Shown: piece by piece, positions 35,701-44,125 of the stretch
Layout of the letters: every line of letters starts with the position of its first letter
Position numbering within the stretch: the first letter of the stretch is position 1
NCBI GenBank assembly: GCA_945907065.1
Contig: CAMDSC010000002.1
Span: 32,803-96,802 of the forward strand
Direction of reading: 5' to 3'
Source: Chitinophaga pinensis
Lineage (GTDB): Bacteria; Bacteroidota; Bacteroidia; NS11-12g; UBA9320
DNA: 64,000 nucleotides
Notes under the pieces: generated by a model
What the model was told of the DNA's origin: nothing
The model's database searches: none
The model's input: the letters and a program-made list of their open reading frames with translations, nothing else
Made by a program: the position numbers and the translations under genes

Positions 35701-36789
35701 TAAACCATAACCTAATATACCTTCATCGTTATCATCACCGTTATAGGCAAATCCTAAACTTCTTCCAACATCGCATCCTACATAGTCATCTTTATAATTT
35801 CCTAAGTCAGCATCTACCCACTCTCCAAAATAAGTATCATAAAGTGTACTTGCTCCACGATTTACAATTCGAGTGGTATAAAATGTCATATTATTTATTT
35901 CATCATTTGATGCATATGCAAATGCAGTAGTATGTAATTCCAATCCAATAGGCAATGCTCCTGATTCAGCATGATTATTTCCCTTATCGTTATAAACAAA
36001 ATAGAGCATTTCTGTAGGTTGCCCATCTATTAAATTTTTCACTTCATCTTCCTTCGTTGATGGAAAATCTGTAACTTTTTTACCTCTGCACTCATTTTGT
36101 AATACAGGAAAATCTCCACTAATAGGATCATACGTTCCATTTTTATTAGCATCATAGTAAGGTGCCATTGGTGGCATTGTAATACTAGAATTACCTGGCC
36201 AACCTGCAATATTCTCAGATAAGGTTGGGACCCCGCTTAAAATATTACTACGATGTTCTAAAATTTCAGATTTTAATACTTTATAAATATTATCCCATTT
36301 CTTACAAGTCACTTCATCGGTGTTGGATTGATTGTCAAGTGGTCCTGGCCAAAAGTCGGAACCTCCTTGTCTGTAGGTCATAGCAGCAAGTTTTAACGCA
36401 CCAGATCCTCCTTTACCATCATAACCTCCCACCCATATAGCTCCTGAAAACAAAGAATGTTTTCTCACGGTGTTTACATTGGTAGCAATTTTGGGTATCT
36501 CATATTTTGGATTGGAGAGATCCCACCACATATCACCACCGTTCAAAATCTTTGTTCGCACATTGTTCACATCCAAGTCGGCACTAGCAGTAGAAGGATC
36601 GCAGGATGCTGCAAATTTCATTAGCTTATGGGGCGGAACTACAGGCTTTACAAGTTTTTCTCCGATGTTTTCTTTTGCAATAAGGTTAGTTGCCATTCCT
36701 AAAGCAAATAATGAAAACAGTATAAATTTAATTGTTTTATTCATTCTATTATTTTTAAAATTATGGTATTCGAAATATTTAGGTTTCAT
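32740..36789 (-). CDS. Large secreted protein with T9SS-type C-terminal domain, TonB receptor operon
   Basis: A 1349-residue exported protein; no enzyme family recognised. A 15-residue N-terminal extension precedes a typical signal peptide (MNKTIKFILFSLFALGMATNLIA). The body has no obvious repeats but includes Asp/Gly-rich stretches (DANKNGTYDPISGDFP) like calcium-binding or thrombospondin-type loops. The C-terminus (VVPNPYYAYSDYENT... IYTIDGTLVRRI... VYLIHVNAPGLGEKVIKWMGV) matches a T9SS sorting domain by its PNP start, strand pattern and Gly-Lys-rich end. It lies 21 bases after the TonB receptor gene and 23 bases before the PorV-like gene. It is probably a surface protein working with the receptor. 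Confidence 0.8.
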   Translation of the reverse strand: MKPKYFEYHNFKNNRMNKTIKFILFSLFALGMATNLIAKENIGEKLVKPVVPPHKLMKFAASCDPSTASADLDVNNVRTKILNGGDMWWDLSNPKYEIPKIATNVNTVRKHSLFSGAIWVGGYDGKGGSGALKLAAMTYRQGGSDFWPGPLDNQSNTDEVTCKKWDNIYKVLKSEILEHRSNILSGVPTLSENIAGWPGNSSITMPPMAPYYDANKNGTYDPISGDFPVLQNECRGKKVTDFPSTKEDEVKNLIDGQPTEMLYFVYNDKGNNHAESGALPIGLELHTTAFAYASNDEINNMTFYTTRIVNRGASTLYDTYFGEWVDADLGNYKDDYVGCDVGRSLGFAYNGDDNDEGILGYGLNPPSVGVDFFEGPKKDTTINGRDTTFELGMSKFVYYDNDFTDFGNPQRPIHYYYYLTGRWKNGKCMTNDGKSGRTGTNCTNYLFPFDTDPKVTGNWNERSAGNPAADRRFMQTSGPFTLKSGAFNKLTVGIVWARASTGGAEGSLALLKLASDKAQTLFNNCFVPLLGPEAVITTVQELDNELILMLGNTKNVEGFSKTVLDANQKPQVYKFEGYRIFQCKDGSAGPGDLEDAEKVREIFICDLKNNVIRLVNKPCDVTLGQALPKLMIDAPNKGLVHSLSIKEDAFATGSNKSLVNFKTYYYMIFPYSAAPLSTEDQYLLGQLPEKGAILVASPRNTEPRLGGAKLNTSYGGGPRIKRIEGSGNGGNIIDLTPETEFEIVSAPPYKVLNPVYEVGKGPVKISIVDPLKVPKGDFELVLIELKDSINLSGTASAIRKREAGVKGHVTRWILIKKNEGGIPDTIFSDEKINIHNEQIITKGNKWQFASKRTDTAWYKEPAKLADWGMAVSIDQVLDPGNPDIDETNGSLGCEVIFADKGKEWLSGMRDIDGVPFWNWLHSGTNGKADQFKDPTENDYAINGNAIDPFESYEKLWEGRVGPYRLASRFTSNAGAKFGATQIQGVAFDGTPTNSQWGLNQLSSIEFVITPDQKKWTRSCVLEMSDDNILSEGANKKFNLRAHASLNIDGTEIPGETGRSWFPGYAINVETGERLNIVFGEDSRQYSNNGRDMKWNPTSDAGFYANGGTGIIANGGRHYIYLMGSYQGIVPSQQPLLPIYDQGQAYYDILKAADNLMTETARTTIINKVMYQCMYVIPTYMATGYKMKEVNGMPVPETEVRFKIRVKKPYRFYNTIANTLNFDNPRYEFNTNEVFTEVAPKHGIKALDMINVVPNPYYAYSDYENTSIENTVKFTNLPMRCDISIYTIDGTLVRRIKKDDQSTDVLWDMKNDAKVPIASGVYLIHVNAPGLGEKVIKWMGVMRELDLDSF

Positions 36790-36810
36790 ATGTTTCTAAT
36801 CAGTTTGTTA

Positions 36811-39800
36811 TTAAAGCGTGAATCTTACTCCTAAACGCATCAATCTTGGTGCAGCATAGTTAAATGGATTATTTACACTGATATTATATAAATCAATAAA
36901 TGATTGCTGACTTACTTCTTGTGAAATTTTTTGCTGACCTTCAGGTGAGCTTAAATATCCATCATCGTTAGGCAAACCAGAGAAAGCATAAACACCATTA
37001 ATAATTTTACTATTGAAAAGATTTTGAACGGTAAAAAACACAGTCATTCCTGTTACATTAATTCTATCTTCCTTAATTTGTTTCTTCTTAAATTCATGAT
37101 AGTGTTGGAAATTCACATCAGCCTTTAACTGCCAAGGCATTCTTGAACCATAAGGATTTCCCTTTATTTGACTACGAGTTACCGTTCCTAAGGCTGATAG
37201 GGCGGTGGCGGTAGGGCTTAAATTGGCTGTATATGGTGCACCTGAACGAGCTACAACAATAAAGCTTGCATCTGAATTTGCAAATATCCTTTTGCCAAAC
37301 CATACTGGCCCATTATATTCTTTACCGCCTTGATATCCATAACTAAATGTGGTATTAAAATTATGACGGAAATCAACATCTAAAGGGTAAAGTGAACGAA
37401 GATTGGGTTGATTGGCTTGCAATAATGCGCCTTGTGAATTTATATTAGAACCTGTTCCATCAGCAAATAATAAAGTGTAGTTTGCTGACATTTGGAAATT
37501 TTTTAAACCTCTATACTGATATTCAGCTCTGAATGCTTTGTTGGTTGAAAAATCAATGTTGGCATAGCTTGTATAAGATACAGGATATGCTTGACTATAG
37601 CGATATTGTCCAAAATCATTTCGTATTTCTGAATAAGACATTATTAAACTAATAGAGGAAACGTCATTCAATTTCTGTTTGTAACCCAACTCATACATAG
37701 TTTTAATACGTGGCTTTAAAGCTGCATTTGGCAAAAATCTGCTTTGGTCAGATTCAAGGAAATAATAAGAACTAATTGGTGTAAATGTAGCACCATCAGT
37801 AGGCCGCTGGGTTAATACATCATAATTAGCAAAGAAAAGTGCTTCCTTATTAATTGGAAACGAAAACCAAACACGTGGCAAGATATTGACTTGTGGTTGA
37901 TAATCTTTAAAAGCTTCTTTTACAATATTCTTATTATTTGCATCAACAAGGTAAGGTTGTATAATATTTTTTGAAGTTTGTTGTGCAAGTATTTCAGGAT
38001 TTGCAACTTCTACACCTTGGGCATCATACCAAGTATTATCTTTTCTATAACCTAATATAATTGGATTATTCTGATTAGTTACATATACTGAGTAATCATC
38101 TTTAATATTATCTGGAATAGGGTTGTTTTTATTTATTTGCTCAATATTATCTAGTTCTCCAACTGTTTTAATTGGATAAAGTGAATATGGATCTTTTAAA
38201 GTTGATTGATTTGCATCATATCTTTCTACCCTTACCCCAACTCTAAAAATCATATCTTTTATTGCAAATTTATCTTGCAACCAAGCTGCACTGTATATTG
38301 GCGCAAATGAACCAATACTGCGATTTTGTTTATCATTAAGGAAGTCATTTATACTGAATTTTTTGCGGGTTCTATTTCCTAAATAATCGTATCCTGAATA
38401 ACTCACATATTGATTATTTTTATTATTTAAATCATCAGCACTAAACATATTAAGATTTAAATCTTGTGGTGATAAAGAATTTACATCTATAAATGATGTC
38501 TCTGTAATTTTATTTCCATATGCATCTACTGCTCCTTTTGCTATTAATTTAGCTCTTAAATTTTTATCAAATGTTGATTGTTGGTCGGCATCTACTCTTA
38601 CCTTATATTTTACTGTATCCAAAAATCTTCCATCCTTATCATACGATTGAATACTATTTAAAATGTAATCCCCTTGTTTCAGTTGATCTAAACTGACAAT
38701 ATGCCTATTGGCTATTTGTGGCATTAATATCCAAAGACTATTGGCGCTTAAACCATAAGAACTTAATATATTTTGTTCATAGGTCATACCGAACTGGATA
38801 TCGTGCTTATTTTCTTTATTCTTACCTGTATTAATTGAAGCCTCACCAACAGCATATGCTGAAATTCTTTCTTGTTGGCTTTTACTATAACCAGCCAATA
38901 AACTACCCGGATTAGCCCATAATGAATAAGTGGTTGGTAAAGAATATCCATTTAGCAAACCATTAAATGTAGCAATTGCTCCATCGCTTGGTGCACCATT
39001 TAATCCATATGTATTCTTAAAATAATCAAAGGCATTTTCTGTATATCTGCTTCTCAATACATTTTTATCACTGGCCTGATAAGTAATCATTGTATCTCTA
39101 AATCCCGTAAGTTCTAAATACCCCTGACGAACTACCGTATCCATTTTACCATTATTATCAACAATAAATTTCTGTGCTCCTTCTTTATATTCGTATACAG
39201 GAGCTCTAAAATGTGTGAATTTACCAATATATCCATAATCAAAAACATTATCTTGATGCATACTATGCTGGCTTTTACCAATACTAGTTTGATAATCGGC
39301 ACGAATGGAATAAAATGCATCTGAAACTAAAGGCTTCTTAGCATCTTTTTCTTTCTTATCACCACTTTGATACCCTATTTTTTGAGTATATCTTAAATAT
39401 CCACGGTAAGTTTGATTGCTGTTTGTAGAGTATTCATCATAATTTAATAATGATGAAGTATAGCTATAGCCTTTTGATTGCTGAACAGCCCCGGTAGCAA
39501 AAAGTGTTAAAACAGATGTTTTAGAAGGGGTATATTCAAATTTTGCGTTTAAAACTCCTGCATACAATGGAACATTTTGACGGGCTTTATTAAGTACCAA
39601 ATCGTTTTGAGTTAAAAAAGATGAAGTGGTAATAAAACCTCCTCCATTTGGATTAGCAGTTAAAGGATTTTCTTTAATATTATTAAGAACATCCTCTTTC
39701 ACAGTCCATGAACCAAGAACAGTTGGACTTGCATCTTTTTGGTATTCTAAATGGCCTGAAATATTATAACCAAAAAGCACTCTTTCTTTATCTCCACCGC

Positions 39801-40596
39801 CTTTATTAATAATTTTTAAAGGACCTGAATAAGCTAATTCTAAAGTATTGTAATGCCACTTGTCAAAAAGACTGGAAGTAACATATTCATAATATTGAGA
39901 CCTTCTTCTGCTAGGGCCTTTAGTTGTAATATTTATTGCTCCTCCTGTAAGGTCACCAAACATGGCAGGTACACCACTTTGTATAAGGTCAATTTGTTCC
40001 TGACCAATTGTTGGCATTGCTGAACTACCTATAACCGCTACACCGTCTACAAATAAACGGGTTCCATCTGTTCTGTTACCCAAAAATGAAATCCCACCAC
40101 CCGAAGAGTTTACACCCGAAGAAGTATTAGCAATAGCACCTAAACCTCTTTGTGGTAATTTTAAAAGATCTTTTGATGTAAGGGTATTCTTATTGGCATC
40201 TTCTTCCACCAATTTTTTTCTATATCGGATAACATCTACTGTGCCTAAATCTTTACCATCTTCACTAGCTACCGATAATTCAATATTCCAAAAGGTTATT
40301 TTGCTACTATTTACAGTTATTCCCTCAGCCATATATTTGGTATAGCCAACATAACTTACCTCAATATCATATTCACCCGGATCAATTCCTTTAATAAAAT
40401 AATTTCCATTATCATCGCTTGAGGTTGAAGCTTTTACTATTCCTTCTTTTTTTACCACCACAGTGGCATAGTCAAGAGCTGAACGGGTTTTTTTGTCTGT
40501 AACTTTTCCTCTTATCTCACCGTAATTAGATTGAGAGTAGCCCAAACCTGACAAGAGAATTAGTACTAGAATGCTTAAGTAGTGTTTTAAACTCAT
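36811..40596 (-). CDS. TonB-dependent receptor with carboxypeptidase-like regulatory domain
   Basis: An outer-membrane active transporter of 1261 residues. A signal peptide (LSILVLILLSGLGYS) is followed by a CarboxypepD_reg-like domain (GEIRGKVTDKKTRSALDYATVVV...GNYFIKGIDPGEYDIEVSYVGY), a plug domain (LPQRGLGAIANTSSGV... LFVDGVAVIGSSAMPTIGQEQIDLIQSGVPAMFGDLTGGAINITTKG) and a large barrel with a C-terminal aromatic strand (RLMRLGVRFTL). No SusD partner is adjacent, unlike glycan-utilisation loci. Instead it heads an operon with the 1349-aa T9SS protein and a PorV-like barrel. The substrate is unknown. Confidence 0.93.
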   Translation of the reverse strand: MSLKHYLSILVLILLSGLGYSQSNYGEIRGKVTDKKTRSALDYATVVVKKEGIVKASTSSDDNGNYFIKGIDPGEYDIEVSYVGYTKYMAEGITVNSSKITFWNIELSVASEDGKDLGTVDVIRYRKKLVEEDANKNTLTSKDLLKLPQRGLGAIANTSSGVNSSGGGISFLGNRTDGTRLFVDGVAVIGSSAMPTIGQEQIDLIQSGVPAMFGDLTGGAINITTKGPSRRRSQYYEYVTSSLFDKWHYNTLELAYSGPLKIINKGGGDKERVLFGYNISGHLEYQKDASPTVLGSWTVKEDVLNNIKENPLTANPNGGGFITTSSFLTQNDLVLNKARQNVPLYAGVLNAKFEYTPSKTSVLTLFATGAVQQSKGYSYTSSLLNYDEYSTNSNQTYRGYLRYTQKIGYQSGDKKEKDAKKPLVSDAFYSIRADYQTSIGKSQHSMHQDNVFDYGYIGKFTHFRAPVYEYKEGAQKFIVDNNGKMDTVVRQGYLELTGFRDTMITYQASDKNVLRSRYTENAFDYFKNTYGLNGAPSDGAIATFNGLLNGYSLPTTYSLWANPGSLLAGYSKSQQERISAYAVGEASINTGKNKENKHDIQFGMTYEQNILSSYGLSANSLWILMPQIANRHIVSLDQLKQGDYILNSIQSYDKDGRFLDTVKYKVRVDADQQSTFDKNLRAKLIAKGAVDAYGNKITETSFIDVNSLSPQDLNLNMFSADDLNNKNNQYVSYSGYDYLGNRTRKKFSINDFLNDKQNRSIGSFAPIYSAAWLQDKFAIKDMIFRVGVRVERYDANQSTLKDPYSLYPIKTVGELDNIEQINKNNPIPDNIKDDYSVYVTNQNNPIILGYRKDNTWYDAQGVEVANPEILAQQTSKNIIQPYLVDANNKNIVKEAFKDYQPQVNILPRVWFSFPINKEALFFANYDVLTQRPTDGATFTPISSYYFLESDQSRFLPNAALKPRIKTMYELGYKQKLNDVSSISLIMSYSEIRNDFGQYRYSQAYPVSYTSYANIDFSTNKAFRAEYQYRGLKNFQMSANYTLLFADGTGSNINSQGALLQANQPNLRSLYPLDVDFRHNFNTTFSYGYQGGKEYNGPVWFGKRIFANSDASFIVVARSGAPYTANLSPTATALSALGTVTRSQIKGNPYGSRMPWQLKADVNFQHYHEFKKKQIKEDRINVTGMTVFFTVQNLFNSKIINGVYAFSGLPNDDGYLSSPEGQQKISQEVSQQSFIDLYNISVNNPFNYAAPRLMRLGVRFTL

Positions 40597-40682
40597 AATT
40601 TTTTTATCTTTTATCTATTATTTAACAAGGGTTTAACGATTTTTTTACCAAACTTCAATAATTGCTTTTTTAAACTAAATAA

Positions 40683-41675
40683 TCAAGGGAATTTTTGCTC
40701 TTCTTTAAATCCTTTTTCAAGGTGGGACGAAAGGTTGTAAAATTCTTTAATTTTAGTGGCCAAACTTTCCGAAATCTTTTGATAAGATTGGCGTGTCCAG
40801 CCACCGATGTGTGGTGTTAATACTACATTTGATAATGACCTTAATTTTTCAAATTCGGCCGTTTCTAAATTATTAAGTTGGTTAATTCGTTCGTTTTCGA
40901 GCACATCGGCTGCAAAGCCAATGATTTTTTTTGTTTCCAAAGCTTCCAGCACATCTGCTGTTTTTACTATCATTCCACGTGAGTGATTTAATAAACGGAA
41001 CGGCTTTGAAAAATTATTAATAAAATTTTTATCTACTAAATATTTTGTTTCCGATGTTAAAGGTATATGAAGTGAAACTATATCTGCATTCTGAAAAATT
41101 TCATTCATATCGGTTTCTTTTATCTGTGCATTTCCAAAACCTGATTTATATTTATCATAAGCCAAAATTTGAACTCCAAAACCGCCTAATACTTTTGCAA
41201 ACCGGCTTCCGGTATTTCCATATCCAATTATCCCAACGGTTTTCCCTTCCAATTGATCGCCACAGTTTCCTTCTCTATCCCATTTTTGGCTCCTTACTTC
41301 TTTGTCAGATTTTGTAATATTAGCCAGCAGGCTTAATAACATTCCCAAGGTATGCTCGGCCACAGCCTGACTGTTAGCTTCGGCTGTATTTATATAAGCT
41401 ATTTCTTTTTTATCCAACCATTCGGTATCTAAATTATCAACTCCTGAACCTGCTCGGGCCACAAGTTGTAAGTCATTAGCAAATTGGCAAAGTTCACTAT
41501 TTACAAAAACTTTACTTCTTACAATAAGGATTTGTTTATTGGTTAAAGCCAAAGGAACATCGGCCGGATTAATAGCTGGCAAATAAGTAATATCAAATTT
41601 TTGCAACCCGCTCTGCTCAAAAAAGCAAGGATGCAAATCATCAATTACTAAAATATTTATTTTATCACTTGCCAT
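40683..41675 (-). CDS. serA: D-3-phosphoglycerate dehydrogenase-like 2-hydroxyacid dehydrogenase
   Basis: Most likely oxidises 3-phosphoglycerate to 3-phosphohydroxypyruvate for serine synthesis; another 2-hydroxyacid is possible. The 330-residue protein has the catalytic Arg in VARAGSGVDN, the NAD-binding motif GKTVGIIGYGNTGSRFAKVL, FAADVLENE with the catalytic Glu, and HIGGWTRQS with the catalytic His. It is the short form without an ACT domain. It follows murI on the same strand after about 134 bases of no obvious content; a weak TATTTTCG box about 30 bases upstream may be its promoter. The gene symbol is given on family grounds. Confidence 0.82.
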   Translation of the reverse strand: MASDKINILVIDDLHPCFFEQSGLQKFDITYLPAINPADVPLALTNKQILIVRSKVFVNSELCQFANDLQLVARAGSGVDNLDTEWLDKKEIAYINTAEANSQAVAEHTLGMLLSLLANITKSDKEVRSQKWDREGNCGDQLEGKTVGIIGYGNTGSRFAKVLGGFGVQILAYDKYKSGFGNAQIKETDMNEIFQNADIVSLHIPLTSETKYLVDKNFINNFSKPFRLLNHSRGMIVKTADVLEALETKKIIGFAADVLENERINQLNNLETAEFEKLRSLSNVVLTPHIGGWTRQSYQKISESLATKIKEFYNLSSHLEKGFKEEQKFP

Positions 41676-41809
41676 AACTTCGTTCTAAAATCCAATTCGA
41701 AAATAATACTCCTTCGATAAACTTCGTTATTTAATTGACTAAAGGTATTGATGCGGTTTATTAACGGGATTAGTGCAAGCATCAAAAACCACCTTTACCT
41801 TACCAATAC

Positions 41810-42655
41810 TCACTTTATCTCAATATGGTTTGATTCTACTTTATTTCCAAAAAACAATCCTGCCATTGTATTAAAAGTTTGTGTATCATCTGTGGTATAA
41901 AAAGTTCTTGTTGAATTGGTTTCACAGGCTTCCTTTATTTCAGGATGCCTTGATAAATAATCTTTTAAGCTATCTGCAACAATTGCATCTTGCGATATAA
42001 TTTTAATATTGGATGGTAAAAACTGTTTTATCTTTTTTAACAGCATTGGATAATGAGTGCAACCCAAAACTAAGGTATCTATTTCTGATGATTGCTTAAA
42101 TAACTCATCCAAATATTTTTTAATAAAATAATCAGCTCCTTCATTATTAAATTGATTGTTTTCTACCAATGGTACCCACATTGGGCAAGCTTGTTGAAAC
42201 ACCTTAATCTGTGGAAAAAACTTTAAAATTTCAATTGGATAGGAATCCGAAGCTACTGTGCCTGAAGTTCCAAGAACTCCCACATGCCCTGTTGTTGTAT
42301 AATTTCCTACAATTTCTGTGGTTGGCCGTATTACGCCTAACACCCTTTTATCAGGTGCTACTATAGGCAAATGATTTTGCTGGATAGAACGCAACGCCTT
42401 TGCAGATGCAGTATTACAGGCTAATACAACAAGGTTGCATCCCATATCAAACAATTCCTGAACGCATTGTTGTGTATAATGTGTTACCGTTTCAAAGGAA
42501 CGATTGCCATAAGGCGAACGAGCATTATCTCCTAAATATATGTAATCATATTGGGGCAGTTTATTTACCAATTCCTTTAGAATAGTAAGGCCGCCATAGC
42601 CCGAATCAAAAACTCCGATTGGGCCAGGCGTTAATATTTTAGATTTTTGATTAAT
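41810..42655 (-). CDS. murI: Glutamate racemase with atypical start codon
   Basis: Makes D-glutamate for peptidoglycan. The ORF track starts at an internal TTG (42571), but the conserved first catalytic block GPIGVFDSGYGGLTIL is encoded upstream in the same frame. Back to the terminator at 42736 the frame contains no ATG, GTG or TTG. The ATT at 42655 gives MNQKSKILTPGPIGVFDSG and a 281-residue protein of normal length. Other motifs are intact: LGDNARSPYGNRS, LACNTASAKALR, GTSGTVASDSYP, LGCTHYPML. ATT starts are rare but known in bacteria. An undetected base change is the alternative. The gene follows the ompH pair and precedes serA. Confidence 0.85.
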   Translation of the reverse strand: MNQKSKILTPGPIGVFDSGYGGLTILKELVNKLPQYDYIYLGDNARSPYGNRSFETVTHYTQQCVQELFDMGCNLVVLACNTASAKALRSIQQNHLPIVAPDKRVLGVIRPTTEIVGNYTTTGHVGVLGTSGTVASDSYPIEILKFFPQIKVFQQACPMWVPLVENNQFNNEGADYFIKKYLDELFKQSSEIDTLVLGCTHYPMLLKKIKQFLPSNIKIISQDAIVADSLKDYLSRHPEIKEACETNSTRTFYTTDDTQTFNTMAGLFFGNKVESNHIEIK

Positions 42656-42721
42656 AATTTCAGCTTTAATTTGTGGCTTACGAAAATAGGTAAGGGATTT
42701 ATTTTTCGAATATTCTTTTAT

Positions 42722-42758
42722 AAAAAAAACTCCGGTATTTAATTACACCGGAGTTTTT
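42722..42758 (-). terminator. Rho-independent terminator after the second ompH gene
   Basis: A 12-bp stem, AAAAACTCCGGT/ACCGGAGTTTTT, with a 10-base loop is followed on the minus strand by a T run (TTTTTTTATA). It lies 24 bases after the ompH stop. It sets an upper limit for the murI start, since murI transcription must begin at or after it. Confidence 0.88.
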
Positions 42759-42781
42759 CAAAAATAAAATTTTATATAAAA

Positions 42782-43285
42782 TTAGTTTATCAATAATTTC
42801 TTTTTCACATCATTCATAAGATCATTTGCACTATTGGTTACCAATACGCCTAATCCTTCCGAACTATCTAAAACATAATCAAAGCCCTTGGCTTTAGCTA
42901 CATCATTAATTGCAGTTTTAGCCTTTTTATAAATAGGCATATAAAGTTCTTCTTTCTTCTTTTGCATATCCTGCTCAGCGGTTTGGCTAAACTGCTGGAT
43001 ATCGGCCTGCAAAGCTTCTAATTTACTTTTCTTAACCTCCATTACTACAGGTGGAGAAATGGTATCAGCCACATACTCTTGATACTTAGTTTGAAGTTCG
43101 GTTTGCATGGTTTCCAATTGATTACGAAGTACTCCTTCATAATCTTTTAGCTTTTTTTCAAAATCTTTCATCTCAGGCATTGCATTCATAAGTTCCGAAG
43201 AATTGATATGAGCAATTTTGCTTTGTGCACTAGCTCCAAAACATAAGGCAATGGCTGTAAATACTGTTAAAATTAATCGTTTCAT
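42782..43285 (-). CDS. OmpH/Skp family periplasmic chaperone (second copy)
   Basis: A 167-residue Skp-like chaperone that holds unfolded outer-membrane proteins in the periplasm. A signal peptide (LILTVFTAIALCFGASA) is followed by KIAHINSSELMNAMPEM, a long charged coiled-coil arm (about 40-120), and the C-terminal DYVLDSSEGLGVLVTN block. It lies 29 bases downstream of the larger ompH paralogue, so both come from the promoter at about 44045. The pair followed by murI matches an arrangement I recall from many Bacteroidota, except that bamA, often upstream, is absent here. Confidence 0.92.
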   Translation of the reverse strand: MKRLILTVFTAIALCFGASAQSKIAHINSSELMNAMPEMKDFEKKLKDYEGVLRNQLETMQTELQTKYQEYVADTISPPVVMEVKKSKLEALQADIQQFSQTAEQDMQKKKEELYMPIYKKAKTAINDVAKAKGFDYVLDSSEGLGVLVTNSANDLMNDVKKKLLIN

Positions 43286-43314
43286 TTATTTGTTATTTAT
43301 ATTTATTTGTTATT

Positions 43315-43971
43315 TTATCGTCTTGGTGGTAATCCGTCGGAAGATGGAGGTAAATCGGTTTTTTGCTTCTCTTTAACTTTTTCCTTTTCTTCCTTTGATG
43401 GCGCTACACCAAGTAAAGTAAGAATGTTGTCGCTTTTATCATATTTGGCATTGCTAAAAAGCATAGTCATATCACTTGATTTGTCAAAAATAAAATCCAA
43501 AGCATCCTCCTTCGCTATTTTTTGTATGGTTTCAAAAACCTTGTCTTGAATAGGCTTTACTAATTCCTGACGTTTTTTAAATAATTCACCTTCATATCCA
43601 AATTTATCTTGTTGAAATTTTTTGGCTTCTTTTTCCTTATTGATTATTTCATCCTCACGCTGTTTTTGCTGATCTGGCGTCAAAAGAATCTTTTCAGCTT
43701 GATATTCTTTATACATTTTATCAATCCCTTCATATTTTTCATCTACCTCCTTTTGCCATGTTTCAGCTATTTCATTCAGTTTCTTTTGAGCCGATTTATA
43801 ATCGGGCAATAAGGATAAAATGTACTCTGTATCAACATATGCAAACTTTTGCGCATAATTAGCAAAGGGTATCATTACCATAAAGACTAATGTTAATACT
43901 AGCTTTTGAAATCCTGCTTTACCCATACTACTTTTCAATTTTGATTGGAATTCGTGAATTTTTAGTTTCAT
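43315..43971 (-). CDS. OmpH/Skp family periplasmic chaperone (first copy)
   Basis: The Skp-like paralogue. The track begins at 43998 (MFNYKLEIK...); the ATG at 43971 (MKLKIHEFQSK...) is equally plausible and is adopted here. A 17- to 25-residue polar extension precedes the signal peptide (LVLTLVFMVMIPFANYAQ), then KFAYVDTEYILSLLPDY, a long coiled-coil, the conserved FDKSSDMTMLFSN block and a C-terminal Lys/Pro-rich tail (DLPPSSDGLPPRR) beyond the usual family end. A textbook promoter lies upstream. Confidence 0.9.
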   Translation of the reverse strand: MKLKIHEFQSKLKSSMGKAGFQKLVLTLVFMVMIPFANYAQKFAYVDTEYILSLLPDYKSAQKKLNEIAETWQKEVDEKYEGIDKMYKEYQAEKILLTPDQQKQREDEIINKEKEAKKFQQDKFGYEGELFKKRQELVKPIQDKVFETIQKIAKEDALDFIFDKSSDMTMLFSNAKYDKSDNILTLLGVAPSKEEKEKVKEKQKTDLPPSSDGLPPRR

Positions 43972-44044
43972 TTTTATTTCTAATTTATAGTTAAACATGC
44001 TTACAATTTGTCAGCCTAAAAAACATATAACGTAAAATAAGCGG

Positions 44045-44074
44045 CAAACATACATATTTTTCAGGGGCTTCAAA
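44045..44074 (-). promoter_or_regulatory. Bacteroidota promoter of the ompH-ompH operon
   Basis: On the minus strand TTTG (44071-44074) is followed by an 18-base spacer and TATGTTTG (44045-44052), matching both the -33 and -7 consensus. Transcription should begin near 44038, about 65 bases before the start codon. This is the best promoter in the window. Confidence 0.65.
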
Positions 44075-44125
44075 AAAAATATTACCTAAATTAAACAACT
44101 GCACTTTGACTTTAATTATGGACAG

